A stretch of 64,000 bases of DNA, taken from positions 2,035,547-2,099,546 of the forward strand of contig NZ_CP123897.1 in assembly GCF_029910655.1 (NCBI RefSeq), read 5' to 3'. Below the pieces are notes generated by a model. The model was not told the origin of the DNA. It saw nothing but the letters and a program-made list of their open reading frames with translations, and ran no database searches. Below are positions 20,814 through 32,056 of the stretch, piece by piece. Both the position numbers and the translations under genes were made by a program. This DNA comes from Methylomonas sp. UP202 (GTDB lineage: Bacteria > Pseudomonadota > Gammaproteobacteria > Methylococcales > Methylomonadaceae). Position 1 is the stretch's first letter, and every line of letters starts with the position of its first letter.

Positions 20814-22088
20814 TTGTTTGAACGTCCCGATGCAGGTGAACGAGCAATACTCGTTCACCTAAATTTGCAAGCCGGGCAAGAAGATCTCGACGAGTTAAAG
20901 GAACTGACCAAATCCGCCGGCGCCCTGCCGATACATGTGGTGACCGGCAGTCGGCACCGGCCCGACCCAAAGTATTTTGTCGGCATCGGCAAGTTGGATG
21001 AAATCAAGTCGGCGGTAACCGACGCTAGTGCCGATATCGTCATTTTCAATCATCCGCTGTCGCCTAGTCAGGAACGCAATCTGGAGAAAGCGCTGGAAGT
21101 GAGGGTCGTCGATAGAAACGGCCTGATTCTGGATATTTTCGCTCAGCGCGCTCAGACTTTCGAAGGCAAGTTGCAGGTTGAACTCGCCCAGCTTAAACAT
21201 TTATCGACGCGCCTAATTCGCGGCTGGACTCACTTGGAGCGGCAAAAAGGCGGTATCGGTCTGCGCGGTCCCGGCGAAACCCAATTGGAGACCGATAGGC
21301 GTTTGCTGGGCGTTCGCATTAAGCAAATCCAGCAACGCTTGGAAAAAGTCGAGAAACAACGCCACCAGGGGCGCAGCAAACGCAAGAAGGCCGAGATTCC
21401 GGCGGTATCCTTGGTCGGCTATACCAATGCCGGTAAATCGACTTTGTTCAATACCCTGACCGGCGCCGGCATTTATGCGGCCGATCAATTGTTCGCGACC
21501 CTCGACCCAACCCTGCGGCAGTTGTCGCTGAGCAACGGCAACGACATTATCCTGGCCGACACGGTCGGATTCATTCGCCATCTACCGCACGAACTGGTGG
21601 CGGCCTTCCGATCAACCTTGCAGGAAGCCAGCGAGGCGGATTTGTTGTTGCATGTGATAGACGCACATGCCGAAGATCGCGACGAGACAATTTTCCAGGT
21701 CAATCAAGTGTTGAACGATATCGAGGCGGGTAAAATTCCGCAGCTCAAGGTTTTCAACAAGATCGACCTGCTCGATAGTATCCAGCCGCACATTGATTAC
21801 GGCGAAGACGGCAAGCCGACCGCGGTTTGGATCAGTGCGCGAACCGGACAAGGATGCGAATTGTTGCAGCAAGCTTTGTGCGAATTGTTTGCCAGTAGCA
21901 AGGTGGTCCGTAAATGTTTTCTGCCGGCGGCGCAAACCGGTATCAAAGCCAAGCTGTTCGGTTATGTCCGGATACTCGACGAGGTTTGCAACGAATCCGG
22001 CGATTGCGAATTGACCCTGGAGATCGATCAAAAGCATTTAGGCTTGCTAAAGGGTATCGAAACCTCGAGCCCCGAGGAAATGGCCTAA
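20814..22088 (+). CDS. hflX: Ribosome-splitting GTPase HflX
   Basis: GTPase that dissociates stalled 70S ribosomes; 424 residues. The N-terminal HflX domain (1-190) ends in the helical 'GPGETQLETDRRLL' segment. The G domain begins 'LVGYTNAGKSTLFNTLTGA' (G1), with 'LADTVGFIRHLPHELV' (G3) and 'FNKIDLL' (G4). The start is TTG at 20814, set by AAGGGGTG about 8 nt upstream and by the family N-terminus (MFERPDAGERAILV). Confidence 0.94.
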   Translation: MFERPDAGERAILVHLNLQAGQEDLDELKELTKSAGALPIHVVTGSRHRPDPKYFVGIGKLDEIKSAVTDASADIVIFNHPLSPSQERNLEKALEVRVVDRNGLILDIFAQRAQTFEGKLQVELAQLKHLSTRLIRGWTHLERQKGGIGLRGPGETQLETDRRLLGVRIKQIQQRLEKVEKQRHQGRSKRKKAEIPAVSLVGYTNAGKSTLFNTLTGAGIYAADQLFATLDPTLRQLSLSNGNDIILADTVGFIRHLPHELVAAFRSTLQEASEADLLLHVIDAHAEDRDETIFQVNQVLNDIEAGKIPQLKVFNKIDLLDSIQPHIDYGEDGKPTAVWISARTGQGCELLQQALCELFASSKVVRKCFLPAAQTGIKAKLFGYVRILDEVCNESGDCELTLEIDQKHLGLLKGIETSSPEEMA

Positions 22089-22280
22089 TGTGCAGCGACG
22101 AGTCGGAGTAATTTGCCGCGTCGGTCTGACTTAGTTGTCCCGGTCGGAGCGATTTACGATAGAATGCCGCGTTCTTTGTCCTGTCGATTCCGGCTCTTTT
22201 ATGTGGGATCGGTCGGGTGAAATTGGTTCGGTGGTACGCGGTTTTTTAAGTTCTCAAATCCAATTTTTGGAGCATTTAGT

Positions 22281-23495
22281 ATGTCTTGGAATGAGCCCGG
22301 CGGTGATAAAAAAGACCCCTGGAGTGGTCGCAACGACCAAAATAGTCCTCCCGATCTGGACGAGGTTGTGCGCAACCTGCAGGAAAAACTGGGAGCTCTG
22401 TTTGGCGGCGGATCCAACGGTGGCGGCAACCGCACCTCGGGCTCTTCAATGCGCGGAGCGGGCTGGGTTGCCGGCGGTGCGTTGGTCTTATGGAGCTTGA
22501 GCGGTTTTTATACGGTTGACGAGGGAACTCGCGGCGTTGTCACTCGTTTCGGCGCCTATGTCGGTACGTCGCAACCCGGTCTGAATTGGCACGTGCCGGC
22601 ACCGATCGAGCAAGTACAAGTCATCAACGTCGAGCAACAACGCTTTATAGAAGTCGGTTATCGTTCGGGCGGCGGTCAGGCGATGGGCTCGGTACCCAAG
22701 GAAGCGATGATGCTGACCAAGGATGAAAACATCGTCGATGTCCGTCTGGCCGTGCAATATCAGGTCAAGGACGCCAAGGATTATGCCTTCAACGTATTGG
22801 ACCCGGCTTCGACTCTGAAGCAAGTCACCGAAAGCGTGCAACGCGGTGTGATCGGCCGTAGCGACATGGATTTCGTATTGACCGAAGGCCGTAGCGAAAT
22901 CGTTCAAGAGATCAAGAGCGAGATTCAATCGGTGATGGATGCCTACCGCACAGGCATTTTGATCACTAGTGTCAATTTGCAGGACGCTCAGCCGCCCGAG
23001 CAAGTGCAGGGGGCTTTCGAAGACGCCATTAAGGCGCGCGAAGACAAACAGCGTTTGATCAACGAAGCCGAAGCTTATGCCAACGACGTGGTACCCAAGG
23101 CCCGCGGTGCTGCGTCTCGTATCGTGCAGGAATCCGAGGGCTATAAGGAAAAAGTCATTGCCAAGGCCAATGGCGATGTCAGTCGCTTCTCGCAACTGCT
23201 GACCGAGTACAAAAAGGCGCCTGGAGTGACCAAGCAGCGGATGTATATCGAAACGATGGAACAAGTCCTGGGGCGCGCCAGTAACGTGTTGGTGGACGTC
23301 AAGGATGGCGGTAACGTCATGTACTTGCCGCTGGATAAACTGGGCGTCGGTCGCACGGAAGCGGCGCCGGATTCGGTTACGAATCATGAGCCGGTTGCCC
23401 CTCAGCCGACCTTGCCGACAGTCAAAGAATCGAAAACCGATGTGCGGATTAACAGCCGCGAACGCGATGTGAGAGGACGTTACGATGGGAAATAA
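22281..23495 (+). CDS. hflK: FtsH-modulating SPFH protein HflK
   Basis: Membrane-anchored SPFH protein that with HflC forms a periplasmic cage around the FtsH protease. 404 residues: a Gly/Asp/Asn-rich cytoplasmic N-terminus (1-70), one membrane helix (about 68-90), an SPFH domain beginning 'FYTVDEGTRGVVTRFGAYVG', a coiled coil ('AREDKQRLINEAEAYANDVV'), and a Pro-rich C-terminus. Its end overlaps hflC by 11 bp. A 190-bp gap to hflX leaves room for its own promoter. Confidence 0.95.
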   Translation: MSWNEPGGDKKDPWSGRNDQNSPPDLDEVVRNLQEKLGALFGGGSNGGGNRTSGSSMRGAGWVAGGALVLWSLSGFYTVDEGTRGVVTRFGAYVGTSQPGLNWHVPAPIEQVQVINVEQQRFIEVGYRSGGGQAMGSVPKEAMMLTKDENIVDVRLAVQYQVKDAKDYAFNVLDPASTLKQVTESVQRGVIGRSDMDFVLTEGRSEIVQEIKSEIQSVMDAYRTGILITSVNLQDAQPPEQVQGAFEDAIKAREDKQRLINEAEAYANDVVPKARGAASRIVQESEGYKEKVIAKANGDVSRFSQLLTEYKKAPGVTKQRMYIETMEQVLGRASNVLVDVKDGGNVMYLPLDKLGVGRTEAAPDSVTNHEPVAPQPTLPTVKESKTDVRINSRERDVRGRYDGK

Positions 23496-24339
23496 GATTT
23501 TAGTCGCGGTCGGCGCGCTGATTGTTGTGTTGTCGCTGTCGGTGTTCACGGTCGCCGAAACCGAGCGGGTGATTAAATTTCAGCTTGGCGAGATCGTCGG
23601 CGCCGATTTTCAACCGGGTTTGCATTTCAAGCTGCCGTTCATTAATAACGTCAAGAAATTCGATGCGCGCATCCTGACGATGGATTCCACGCCGGAACGA
23701 TTTTTGACTGCCGAAAAGAAAAACGTCATTGTCGATTCTTTCGTCAAATGGCGCATCGGCGATGTCAAAACCTTTTACACCACGGTGGCCGGCGATGTGA
23801 ATCAAGCCAACATCCGGCTGGATCAAATCATCAAGGATTCGTTTCGTAGCGAGTTCAGCAAACGCGACATCAGGCAGTTGGTATCCAGCGATCGCAGCGC
23901 GATCCGCGAAGCGCTGATCACCAATGTTTCGCCCCATGCCGCCAAATTGGGTATCAATATTGTCGACGTGCAAGTGAAGCGGATCGATCTGCCTAACGAG
24001 GTGAGTTCGTCGGTCTATCAACGGATGGAAGCCGAACGTGCCAGGGTCGCACGCGAATTCCGCTCGCAAGGCTCCGAGGCTGCCGAGCGTATCCGCGCCG
24101 ACGCCGACAAGCAGCGCGAGATCATTCTGGCCAACGCCTACCGCGACTCCGAGATATTGCGCGGCGAAGGCGACGCCAGGGCCGCCGAAACCTTTGCCAA
24201 GGCTTACGGCGAAGACAGCGAGTTTTTCGCGTTTTACCGTAGCTTGATTGCCTACAAGGAAAGCTTGGGCAAACCGGGCAACGTAATGGTGTTGGAACCG
24301 AGTTCGGATTTCTTCAAATACTTTAAAACTCAAAAATAG
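23485..24339 (+). CDS. hflC: FtsH-modulating SPFH protein HflC
   Basis: Partner of HflK, 284 residues: N-terminal signal-anchor (about 5-24), SPFH domain ('TVAETERVIKFQLGEIVG'), a coiled coil rich in Arg, Glu and Ala ('QRMEAERARVAREFRSQGSE'), and the C-terminal 'SEFFAFYRSLIAYKES' found in HflC. The start lies inside hflK. It is followed by a strong GC hairpin (24365-24387). Confidence 0.95.
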   Translation: MGNKILVAVGALIVVLSLSVFTVAETERVIKFQLGEIVGADFQPGLHFKLPFINNVKKFDARILTMDSTPERFLTAEKKNVIVDSFVKWRIGDVKTFYTTVAGDVNQANIRLDQIIKDSFRSEFSKRDIRQLVSSDRSAIREALITNVSPHAAKLGINIVDVQVKRIDLPNEVSSSVYQRMEAERARVAREFRSQGSEAAERIRADADKQREIILANAYRDSEILRGEGDARAAETFAKAYGEDSEFFAFYRSLIAYKESLGKPGNVMVLEPSSDFFKYFKTQK

Positions 24340-24364
24340 TGGCCGCCGAGTTCGGCAAGACCAT

Positions 24365-24387
24365 AACGCCCCGCTCTGCGGGGCGTT
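24365..24387 (+). terminator. Hairpin after hflC
   Basis: Ten-bp perfect stem AACGCCCCGC / GCGGGGCGTT with a 3-nt loop, 25 bp after the hflC stop and 22 bp before hisZ. The trailing T-run is only three bases, so partial termination or attenuation ahead of hisZ is possible. Confidence 0.6.
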
Positions 24388-24409
24388 TGCTGTAACTGGA
24401 ATAGACGAC

Positions 24410-26913
<2,504 letters not shown>

Positions 26914-27065
26914 AACGCCTTAGCTAGCCCTCGTCAGCACCAAGCAATTCAAGGGCTGTCGAGGGCGGGCGCGAAGAAAAATAACTCGTAACTATTCAGC
27001 GCGAAGTAAAAACGCCCTCTCCCGACGGAACGGGGGGGAACACCTTGATGTCAGCTATGCCGTTC

Positions 27066-27111
27066 GCTGAGCGGAGCCGAAGCGAAATCGCTGGCTTCGG
27101 CTCCGCTCAGC
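27066..27111. repeat. REP-like palindrome
   Basis: Eighteen-bp perfect inverted repeat GCTGAGCGGAGCCGAAGC / GCTTCGGCTCCGCTCAGC with a 10-nt loop. The core resembles the 'CTGAGCGGAGCCGAAG' palindromes scattered in many proteobacterial genomes. Confidence 0.7.
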
Positions 27112-27129
27112 CACCGGTTAACATTGACT

Positions 27130-27305
27130 GTAACCCTAAAAAGGGCAGTTGGCGTGTATTGCGGGCCGTTCGTGCTGAGCAACGTCGAAGCATGGACGGC
27201 TCGCAATACACTCGCCAAACGGGTGAATGAAAAATCCCGCGCGCCCTTCGACAAGCTCAGGACGAACGGGATTTTTCATCGCCAAACTGCTCTTTTTAGG
27301 GTAAC
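27130..27305. repeat. Composite nested inverted repeat (two REP-like hairpins inside an outer stem)
   Basis: Outer arms at 27130-27154 (GTAACCCTAAAAAGGGC...) and 27280-27305 are near-perfect reverse complements. They enclose two hairpins: 27155-27169 with 27196-27210 (TGTATTGCGGGCCGT, 14 of 15 pairs) and 27227-27239 with 27267-27279 (GAAAAATCCCG core, perfect). The two inner loops contain related cores, TCGTGCTGAGC..GTCGAAGCA and CCTTCGACAAGCTCAGGACG, in opposite orientation. This is a BIME-like layout. Confidence 0.75.
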
Positions 27306-27496
27306 CGCTTAACTTGACGTCATTGGTAACCACCTTCCCCCCAAACGGCCTCTGAATAGTTACAATAACTCTTATACGAACCATTCAGTCGTAATCGGCG
27401 CCTCGACTTACGACTCTCCATCATGCCGAACTGAAGTAATACCACGCTGCCATTCAAGGTCTTTTTTAATCCTACTTTGTTAGATTTAAACAACGC

Positions 27497-27593
27497 CGTC
27501 ATGCCCGCCGGGAAGCGGGCATCCAGTGCCATGGATGGCAAGCGTCGATCCGTCCGTGGGGTCTGGATTTCGGCGATCCCTGCCGAAATGACG
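27497..27593. repeat. Dispersed palindromic repeat, about 97 bp
   Basis: Begins CGTCATGCCCGC and ends GCCGAAATGACG, so the termini are complementary (CGTCAT/ATGACG). Inside are the hairpins GCCCGC/GCGGGC and ATTTCGGC/GCCGAAAT and the string 'GGCATCCAGTGCCATGGATG'. Elements of this build are common intergenic repeats in proteobacteria. No second full copy was noticed in this window. Confidence 0.6.
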
Positions 27594-27695
27594 AGCACTA
27601 CCGAAAATCTGACAAAGTAGAATTAAGACATCGGCATTGAATACATTCTTCATACTTGAATATTCGCTGCCATTTTCAGCTCTATTCCCATAAAG

Positions 27696-28316
27696 CTATG
27701 GCGCGCAGTTCACCACCAATTCGTCGCTAAACTGTCCAACTTCATTGTCGCCCAGTAGATGAACGGCAGTATAGCGGCGCAACTCCGGTTTGCCGGCCAC
27801 CAGCAAGGGACGGTTGTCGATATACGGCGAGACCATGCTACGCGCTAACAGTACTAATCCGTCGTCGTTTTCGCGTTGACTATAGATATTGATACCGTCG
27901 CTTTTGTATTTGTTAAACTTCAATTGCACGATACCGCCGGTTTGGTCGATAGCCGTCAAGATGGGTTTATAACTGGCCGGATCGATATGGGTTTCCGGAC
28001 CGACAATACCTAACAGCGCTCCCATGGCGTCCTTGTAATTGGGATTCGCCTTGGCGCGGCGCGCATAACCGCGAGTATGGCTTGCAATATCGTTGATTAC
28101 ATTCGATTTTTCGACGACCGCACTATGAGCTGCGGCGGCGGCCGCGCTTGCGGCCGATATGGTTTGATGCAAGCGTTCGTTATCGGCATGGATGGCAGAC
28201 AAATCCTCATCGGTAAACCCCAAAATATCTTTAAGGGTGGCGATATTGGCGTTAAAGCGATCGTGCCAAATTTGCAGATCGTTGTCGGAATGCGGAAAGT
28301 AATCGGATTTTGGCAT
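27696..28316 (-). CDS. Hypothetical protein
   Basis: 206 residues, no signal peptide or membrane helix. The N-terminal half is helical and polar with an Ala-rich stretch (about 53-65, ISAASAAAAAAHSAV). The C-terminal half looks beta-rich ('GGIVQLKFNKYKSDGINIYS', 'YIDNRPLLVAGKPELRRYTA') and ends 'DNEVGQFSDELVVNCAP', like the last strands of an immunoglobulin or fibronectin-like domain. GGAGAG lies 6-8 bp upstream of the ATG, so it is probably real. Function unknown. It is flanked by repeat regions on both sides, including the 21-bp array on its upstream side. Confidence 0.7.
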   Translation of the reverse strand: MPKSDYFPHSDNDLQIWHDRFNANIATLKDILGFTDEDLSAIHADNERLHQTISAASAAAAAAHSAVVEKSNVINDIASHTRGYARRAKANPNYKDAMGALLGIVGPETHIDPASYKPILTAIDQTGGIVQLKFNKYKSDGINIYSQRENDDGLVLLARSMVSPYIDNRPLLVAGKPELRRYTAVHLLGDNEVGQFSDELVVNCAP

Positions 28317-28658
28317 GGCAAACTCTCCAGTGCGGCAAGGTTGAGATATTGGCGTAAAAGAAGCGCGGCAATCGTTTAATTGGCTAACGCGAATGATAAG
28401 TCTATGGAGAAAAACGGATTCTGCAAGGCCTGCAGACTGCGGCTAAATGTCTCATGCGCAGTAGAAGATAAGTTAGGCGAACTTGCATGGAAATCTGGTA
28501 AAGCAATCCGCCAAAAAGTTGATACCTATGAATATATTTCGCGCGTTTTACACGCCGCCGCTCACGGCGCTGTCGGCAATAGCGGGATTCCCCGATGCGA
28601 AATCGCCGTTTACAGCCGATTTTTATACGCCAAATCCGGCGCAATAAATGCCGCTGGC
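28317..28658. other. Intergenic, no supported gene
   Basis: Holds the upstream region of the hypothetical gene on the minus strand. Two overlapping open frames (28380-28697 plus, 28402-28719 minus) have no recognisable family or ribosome binding site. The plus frame runs into the repeat array. Confidence 0.45.
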
Positions 28659-28841
28659 GGCTTTGGGAACCTTTCCGAAGTCGCAAGCGGCATTTAATTG
28701 GACGCTGGGAAAGCCCCAAAACGGATTGGTAACCTTCCCGAGAACTTTGGGAGGGTTACCAAGAACTCCGGGGAGACTCCCGAAAGTGCGGGGGACATCC
28801 CCGAAGGCGTTATGAATGTTCCCGGCGGCGTAATTCGTGCC
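28659..28841 (+). repeat. Degenerate 21-bp tandem array (7-residue coding period)
   Basis: Almost nine units of exactly 21 bp start at 28659, 28680, 28701, 28722, 28743, 28764, 28785, 28806 and 28827. Most units contain GGG-N5/6-CCC half-palindromes (GGTAACCTTCCC, GGGGAGACTCCC, GGGGGACATCCCC). Translated in one frame they give xxGxxPE-type heptads (RIGNLPE, NFGRVTK, NSGETPE, SAGDIPE), with an in-frame TAA in unit 2 and a final stop at 28842. A short reading frame from a TTG at 28698 would encode about 48 residues, but no ribosome binding site is visible. Confidence 0.7.
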
Positions 28842-28844
28842 TAA

Positions 28845-29288
28845 TTTGCCGTCGGGAACGTCGAAAAAGTCATTGGACTGGGTAAAGGCTAAAGATGCAG
28901 GGATTGATCGCAGCCATTACTGATTCCGGCTGCAAAACCGCAAGGCATTCCGGTTGCAACGCGGGCACCGTTTCCAATTCAAATCCACCTAGATACTGAA
29001 TGCCTTGGCGCGGCTAAAAACGGTCAGTCGATCTAAATTTCGAATGACTGGATTAATGCTCTTACAAGACAATCCAAATGGCCTTGTTTGTGAAACGTAT
29101 CCGAGGACAAGCCCTACAATACCAAAAGCTTATCATTCCCGCGCTTACGCTTCGCTAATCGCTGCTATAAATCCTAATTTTCCACAAATTGCAACATAAA
29201 AAAATACCGTATGGTTCACAAAATTTGAAACCCCGCATAATAACCATTAAAATATTAGCGAATTTCTCTAGCTTCCCGCGAGTTACTT
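28845..29288. other. Intergenic region upstream of a sorted surface protein
   Basis: About 440 bp, becoming AT-rich towards 29288. A 35-codon frame (28893-29000) is probably chance. No -24/-12 site with correct spacing was found. Confidence 0.45.
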
Positions 29289-30761
29289 ATGACGTCGACA
29301 GCAACCAAACTAACGTACCTGCTATTCAGTGCCGGTATGATTTCCCTAACATTCTCCGGCACCGCTCATGCCGACTGGAATTGGACGCAACTAAGCAATA
29401 GCAATTGGGATATTTCCCTAACCGATGCCGGCTACTCCGATTACCTGTTTGACCATACACCAGGATTTGTCGGTCGCGAATACCTATCGGGCGAATGGGG
29501 GGCGGCAATAGGCTACAGTAAAAAAGGTGCGACGGTATCACCCACATGGTTGGAGCCAATGTTTAGCTTTCCTGATTGGCAAACCAATTCAAACTTTAGC
29601 ACTACCACGCCGACCTACATTACTGACTCAAGTGCGGATGGATCGGCTCTTGCGGCGAAATCGGTAATCGCCAACTCCGATATTCAGATTACCCAAACCT
29701 TCCAACTTGTCGATACGCTTACAGGTACGCCGATGGGCTTGGACCCGGCGTCGGCCGGTGGAGCAGGTCATTCGCTATTGTCGAATCGTTATGTATTGCT
29801 GCAATCCTACAGCATTACCAATACCACTGCCGACACGCTCGATAACCTGCAATTTTTTCAATTACTGCACGGCTTAAACTCGCAATCCGGCGTTTACGAT
29901 AACCGTAGCTATGCCGGCGCTTATGCCGATTACCGTTATGACGTCACTCTGCACGGCGTGGACGCCAGCAGTACCGCAGGTCAGGTCGACTATTTGAACT
30001 TTAGCAGCGACCTAGCGCCCAGCGCAGTTGAAATCGGCCACTACGGTATAGAAGGCGTCGACGACCACGGCGTTGGCAAGCCCAGCGTTGGCACACATAT
30101 TTCCATTGAAAACAATGCTCTTAACAATACCGACAGCTTTGCACCCGCTAACCGCTGGGTTGCAGGCGCGGAACGTTGGGACATGAACTCGTTGGCACCG
30201 GGCGAAACTAAAACCCTAAGCGTCATGTTGACGCTATTGACCGGTTGGCAGGTTGATTCTGGCACCAGCGGCGGTAGCGGCAACGGTGGATCAGGTGCGG
30301 TCGGCGGCGTGAATTATGAATTTCAAGGCGATCACACCGACGGTCAATTTTTTATTAGCTACCATCAGGAAGATGCTAAAAATGTGCAAGATTTGATTGC
30401 GGAAGGTGAGATAGGCACGCCTAACTTTCTGATTCCCGGCGATAAGCTCCAACTGTTTGAAGTGGATTTCAGTGGGGAATTTAACGGTCTGCTGAAATTA
30501 ACCTTTGGATTTGATTCCACACTGTTTAACGGTATCGACGAATCCTTGCTACGCGTCTTCCATTGGAAAAATAATCAATGGGAAGATATGGGCGGCACCA
30601 TTGATTACACCAATAGTACGATTACCGTCTTTACCGACAGCCTTTCGCCGTTTGCAGTTGCTGCAGCACCCGCCGCAGTGCCGGTACCTGGGGCAGCATG
30701 GTTATTCGGTTCGGCGTTACTAGGCCTTGTTAGCATGGTCAGAAAACGTTCCAGCGTTTAA
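29289..30761 (+). CDS. VPxP-type sorted exported protein with Gly-rich linker
   Basis: 490 residues. Signal peptide near residues 1-28 (LLFSAGMISLTFSGTAHA then D), a large Asn/Ser/Thr/Asp-rich beta domain (30-330), a Gly/Ser linker 'SGTSGGSGNGGSGAVGG' (about 334-350), a second beta domain (350-455), and the anchor 'VPVPGAAWLFGSALLGLVSM' followed by RKR. The tail predicts exosortase sorting of the PEP-CTERM/VPLPA class. No catalytic motif seen. A hairpin terminator follows at 30769. Confidence 0.82.
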   Translation: MTSTATKLTYLLFSAGMISLTFSGTAHADWNWTQLSNSNWDISLTDAGYSDYLFDHTPGFVGREYLSGEWGAAIGYSKKGATVSPTWLEPMFSFPDWQTNSNFSTTTPTYITDSSADGSALAAKSVIANSDIQITQTFQLVDTLTGTPMGLDPASAGGAGHSLLSNRYVLLQSYSITNTTADTLDNLQFFQLLHGLNSQSGVYDNRSYAGAYADYRYDVTLHGVDASSTAGQVDYLNFSSDLAPSAVEIGHYGIEGVDDHGVGKPSVGTHISIENNALNNTDSFAPANRWVAGAERWDMNSLAPGETKTLSVMLTLLTGWQVDSGTSGGSGNGGSGAVGGVNYEFQGDHTDGQFFISYHQEDAKNVQDLIAEGEIGTPNFLIPGDKLQLFEVDFSGEFNGLLKLTFGFDSTLFNGIDESLLRVFHWKNNQWEDMGGTIDYTNSTITVFTDSLSPFAVAAAPAAVPVPGAAWLFGSALLGLVSMVRKRSSV

Positions 30762-30768
30762 AAGACTG

Positions 30769-30803
30769 TTGTCCTTCTTCGAAGCTCGTTCGAAGAAGGA
30801 CAA
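30769..30803 (+). terminator. Terminator hairpin
   Basis: Fifteen-bp perfect stem TTGTCCTTCTTCGAA / TTCGAAGAAGGACAA with a 5-nt loop, followed by TTT, 7 bp after the stop of the surface-protein gene. Confidence 0.75.
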
Positions 30804-30966
30804 TTTCCCAGCAAATGACTTCCCTCTCAAGCAGGCAGCTAGCCCGCGCGGAACTGATTAGCGATAGAGCTTGCCGAACCATGTCGGCTAGGTTATTTGC
30901 GCCTATTGAGCTAAGGCAGGGACTTTGGGATAAAGCCACTACGAAAACGATTTTCTGCGCAAAACC

Positions 30967-31896
30967 TTGTCAATCGATGCCCTACACTCCAGCAAGTTTT
31001 TCACGCTAAAGAAAGGCGTAAACGCCATTACCTTGACCATGAATCATGTCCCGATTAATGCCAAGATTATCGGTGCGTACGAACATGAATCACATTTCGT
31101 GTTAGACATTCTGTACAACAATACCACGGAGACCAGGCCGGAAAGGCATTCGACGGACACGCATGGCACCAATCAAGTGAACTTCTTTATCTTGAGTGTC
31201 TTCGGCTACCAATTTTCTGCGCGTTATCGTGACATGCTAAAAAATTGGTAGCCTGGTTGGGCAGCACCCGAGCCGTTATGGCGATGTCCTGTTTAAGCCA
31301 TCGCGCAAGGTCATATGCAAGGAATGGCCGAATATCCAGCGCATTTTGGCTTCGCTGGCATAAAAAGACGTGACTCAAGCAACCATCGTGTGTAAGCTCG
31401 CCAGTTATAAGCGGCAGAACCAGACCAAGAAGGCACTATGGGAATTGGAGAATTTTTATCGGTCACTTCATATCCTTGATTTCATCGATGACGCGATACT
31501 CAGGCAGCGCATTCAAAAGTCGCTGAATCGCGGCGAGGCGTATCACCGTATGTATGTGCCGAGCGATTTCCTATGTCAATGGCGGCAAATTCCGGGTAAA
31601 AACCGAAACCGAACAGCAAATCTGGAACGAGTGTTCCCGGCTTATAGCCAACGCCAACATCCACTACAACACGCTGATTTTATCTCGGGTGTATGAGCTA
31701 AAACTGGCTGCCCGGCGACCAGGATGCTATCGAGATCATCAAAGGCACGTCGCCCGTCGCCTGGCAAAATTTGAATCTGATCGGTAAGTTTGAATTTACG
31801 GAAGAAAACGCCAACGTTGACATCGAGGGGTTGGCTGCACGATATAACGACCCAGATTTCTGGTGTAAATCTGTGTATGGAGATAGCGACCTTTAA
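30967..31896 (+). pseudogene. Tn3-family transposase remnant (C-terminal part, frameshifted)
   Basis: Three consecutive reading frames give the C-terminal third of a Tn3-family TnpA. Frame one (to 31251) has 'GVNAITLTMNHVPINAKIIG', 'AYEHESHFVLDILYNNT' and 'THGTNQVNFFILSVFGYQF'. A second has 'LVGQHPSRYGDVLFKPSRKV' and 'VTQATIVCKLASYKRQNQTK' with 'LRQRIQKSLNRGEAYHRM'. The third has 'AISYVNGGKFRVKTETEQQI' and 'SPVAWQNLNLIGKFEFTEEN', ending at the stop 31894-31896. The full protein is about 1000 residues, so this is non-functional. No terminal 38-bp repeats were identified. Confidence 0.85.
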
Positions 31897-32056
31897 CATT
31901 AGCTATCGCTAATTTTTACCTTTTCGAGGGGAGGGGCAAAATAGCCAGATGGTTTGCGCCCGTTCGCGCTCTCGCCAATCACGCCCTTTTTTGACGATTA
32001 TCCGGAGTTACTCTCGTTCGGCTTCGCTTAACTCAATCGGTTTTACGCGCATTTCT

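Larger units (their letters stand above)
26914..27695. other. Repeat-rich intergenic region after purA
   Basis: About 780 bp without a supported gene but with several structured repeats, listed separately at 27066-27111, 27130-27305 and 27497-27593. A weak stem GCCCTCG/CGAGGGC (26927-26933 with 26960-26966) could be the purA terminator. Open frames here simply read through the palindromes. Confidence 0.6.

Noticed and set aside
28380..28719. Two opposing open frames of about 105 codons each
   Set aside because: Neither has a ribosome binding site or known family. The plus frame stops inside the 21-bp array.
28659..28841. CRISPR array
   Set aside because: The period is 21 bp with no invariant repeat and unique-spacer alternation; it is a degenerate tandem repeat. 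No other CRISPR-like array or cas gene was seen.
29180..29288. Sigma-54-like TGGTTC..TTTG upstream of the 29289 gene
   Set aside because: No GC at the required 10-nt distance from the GG.
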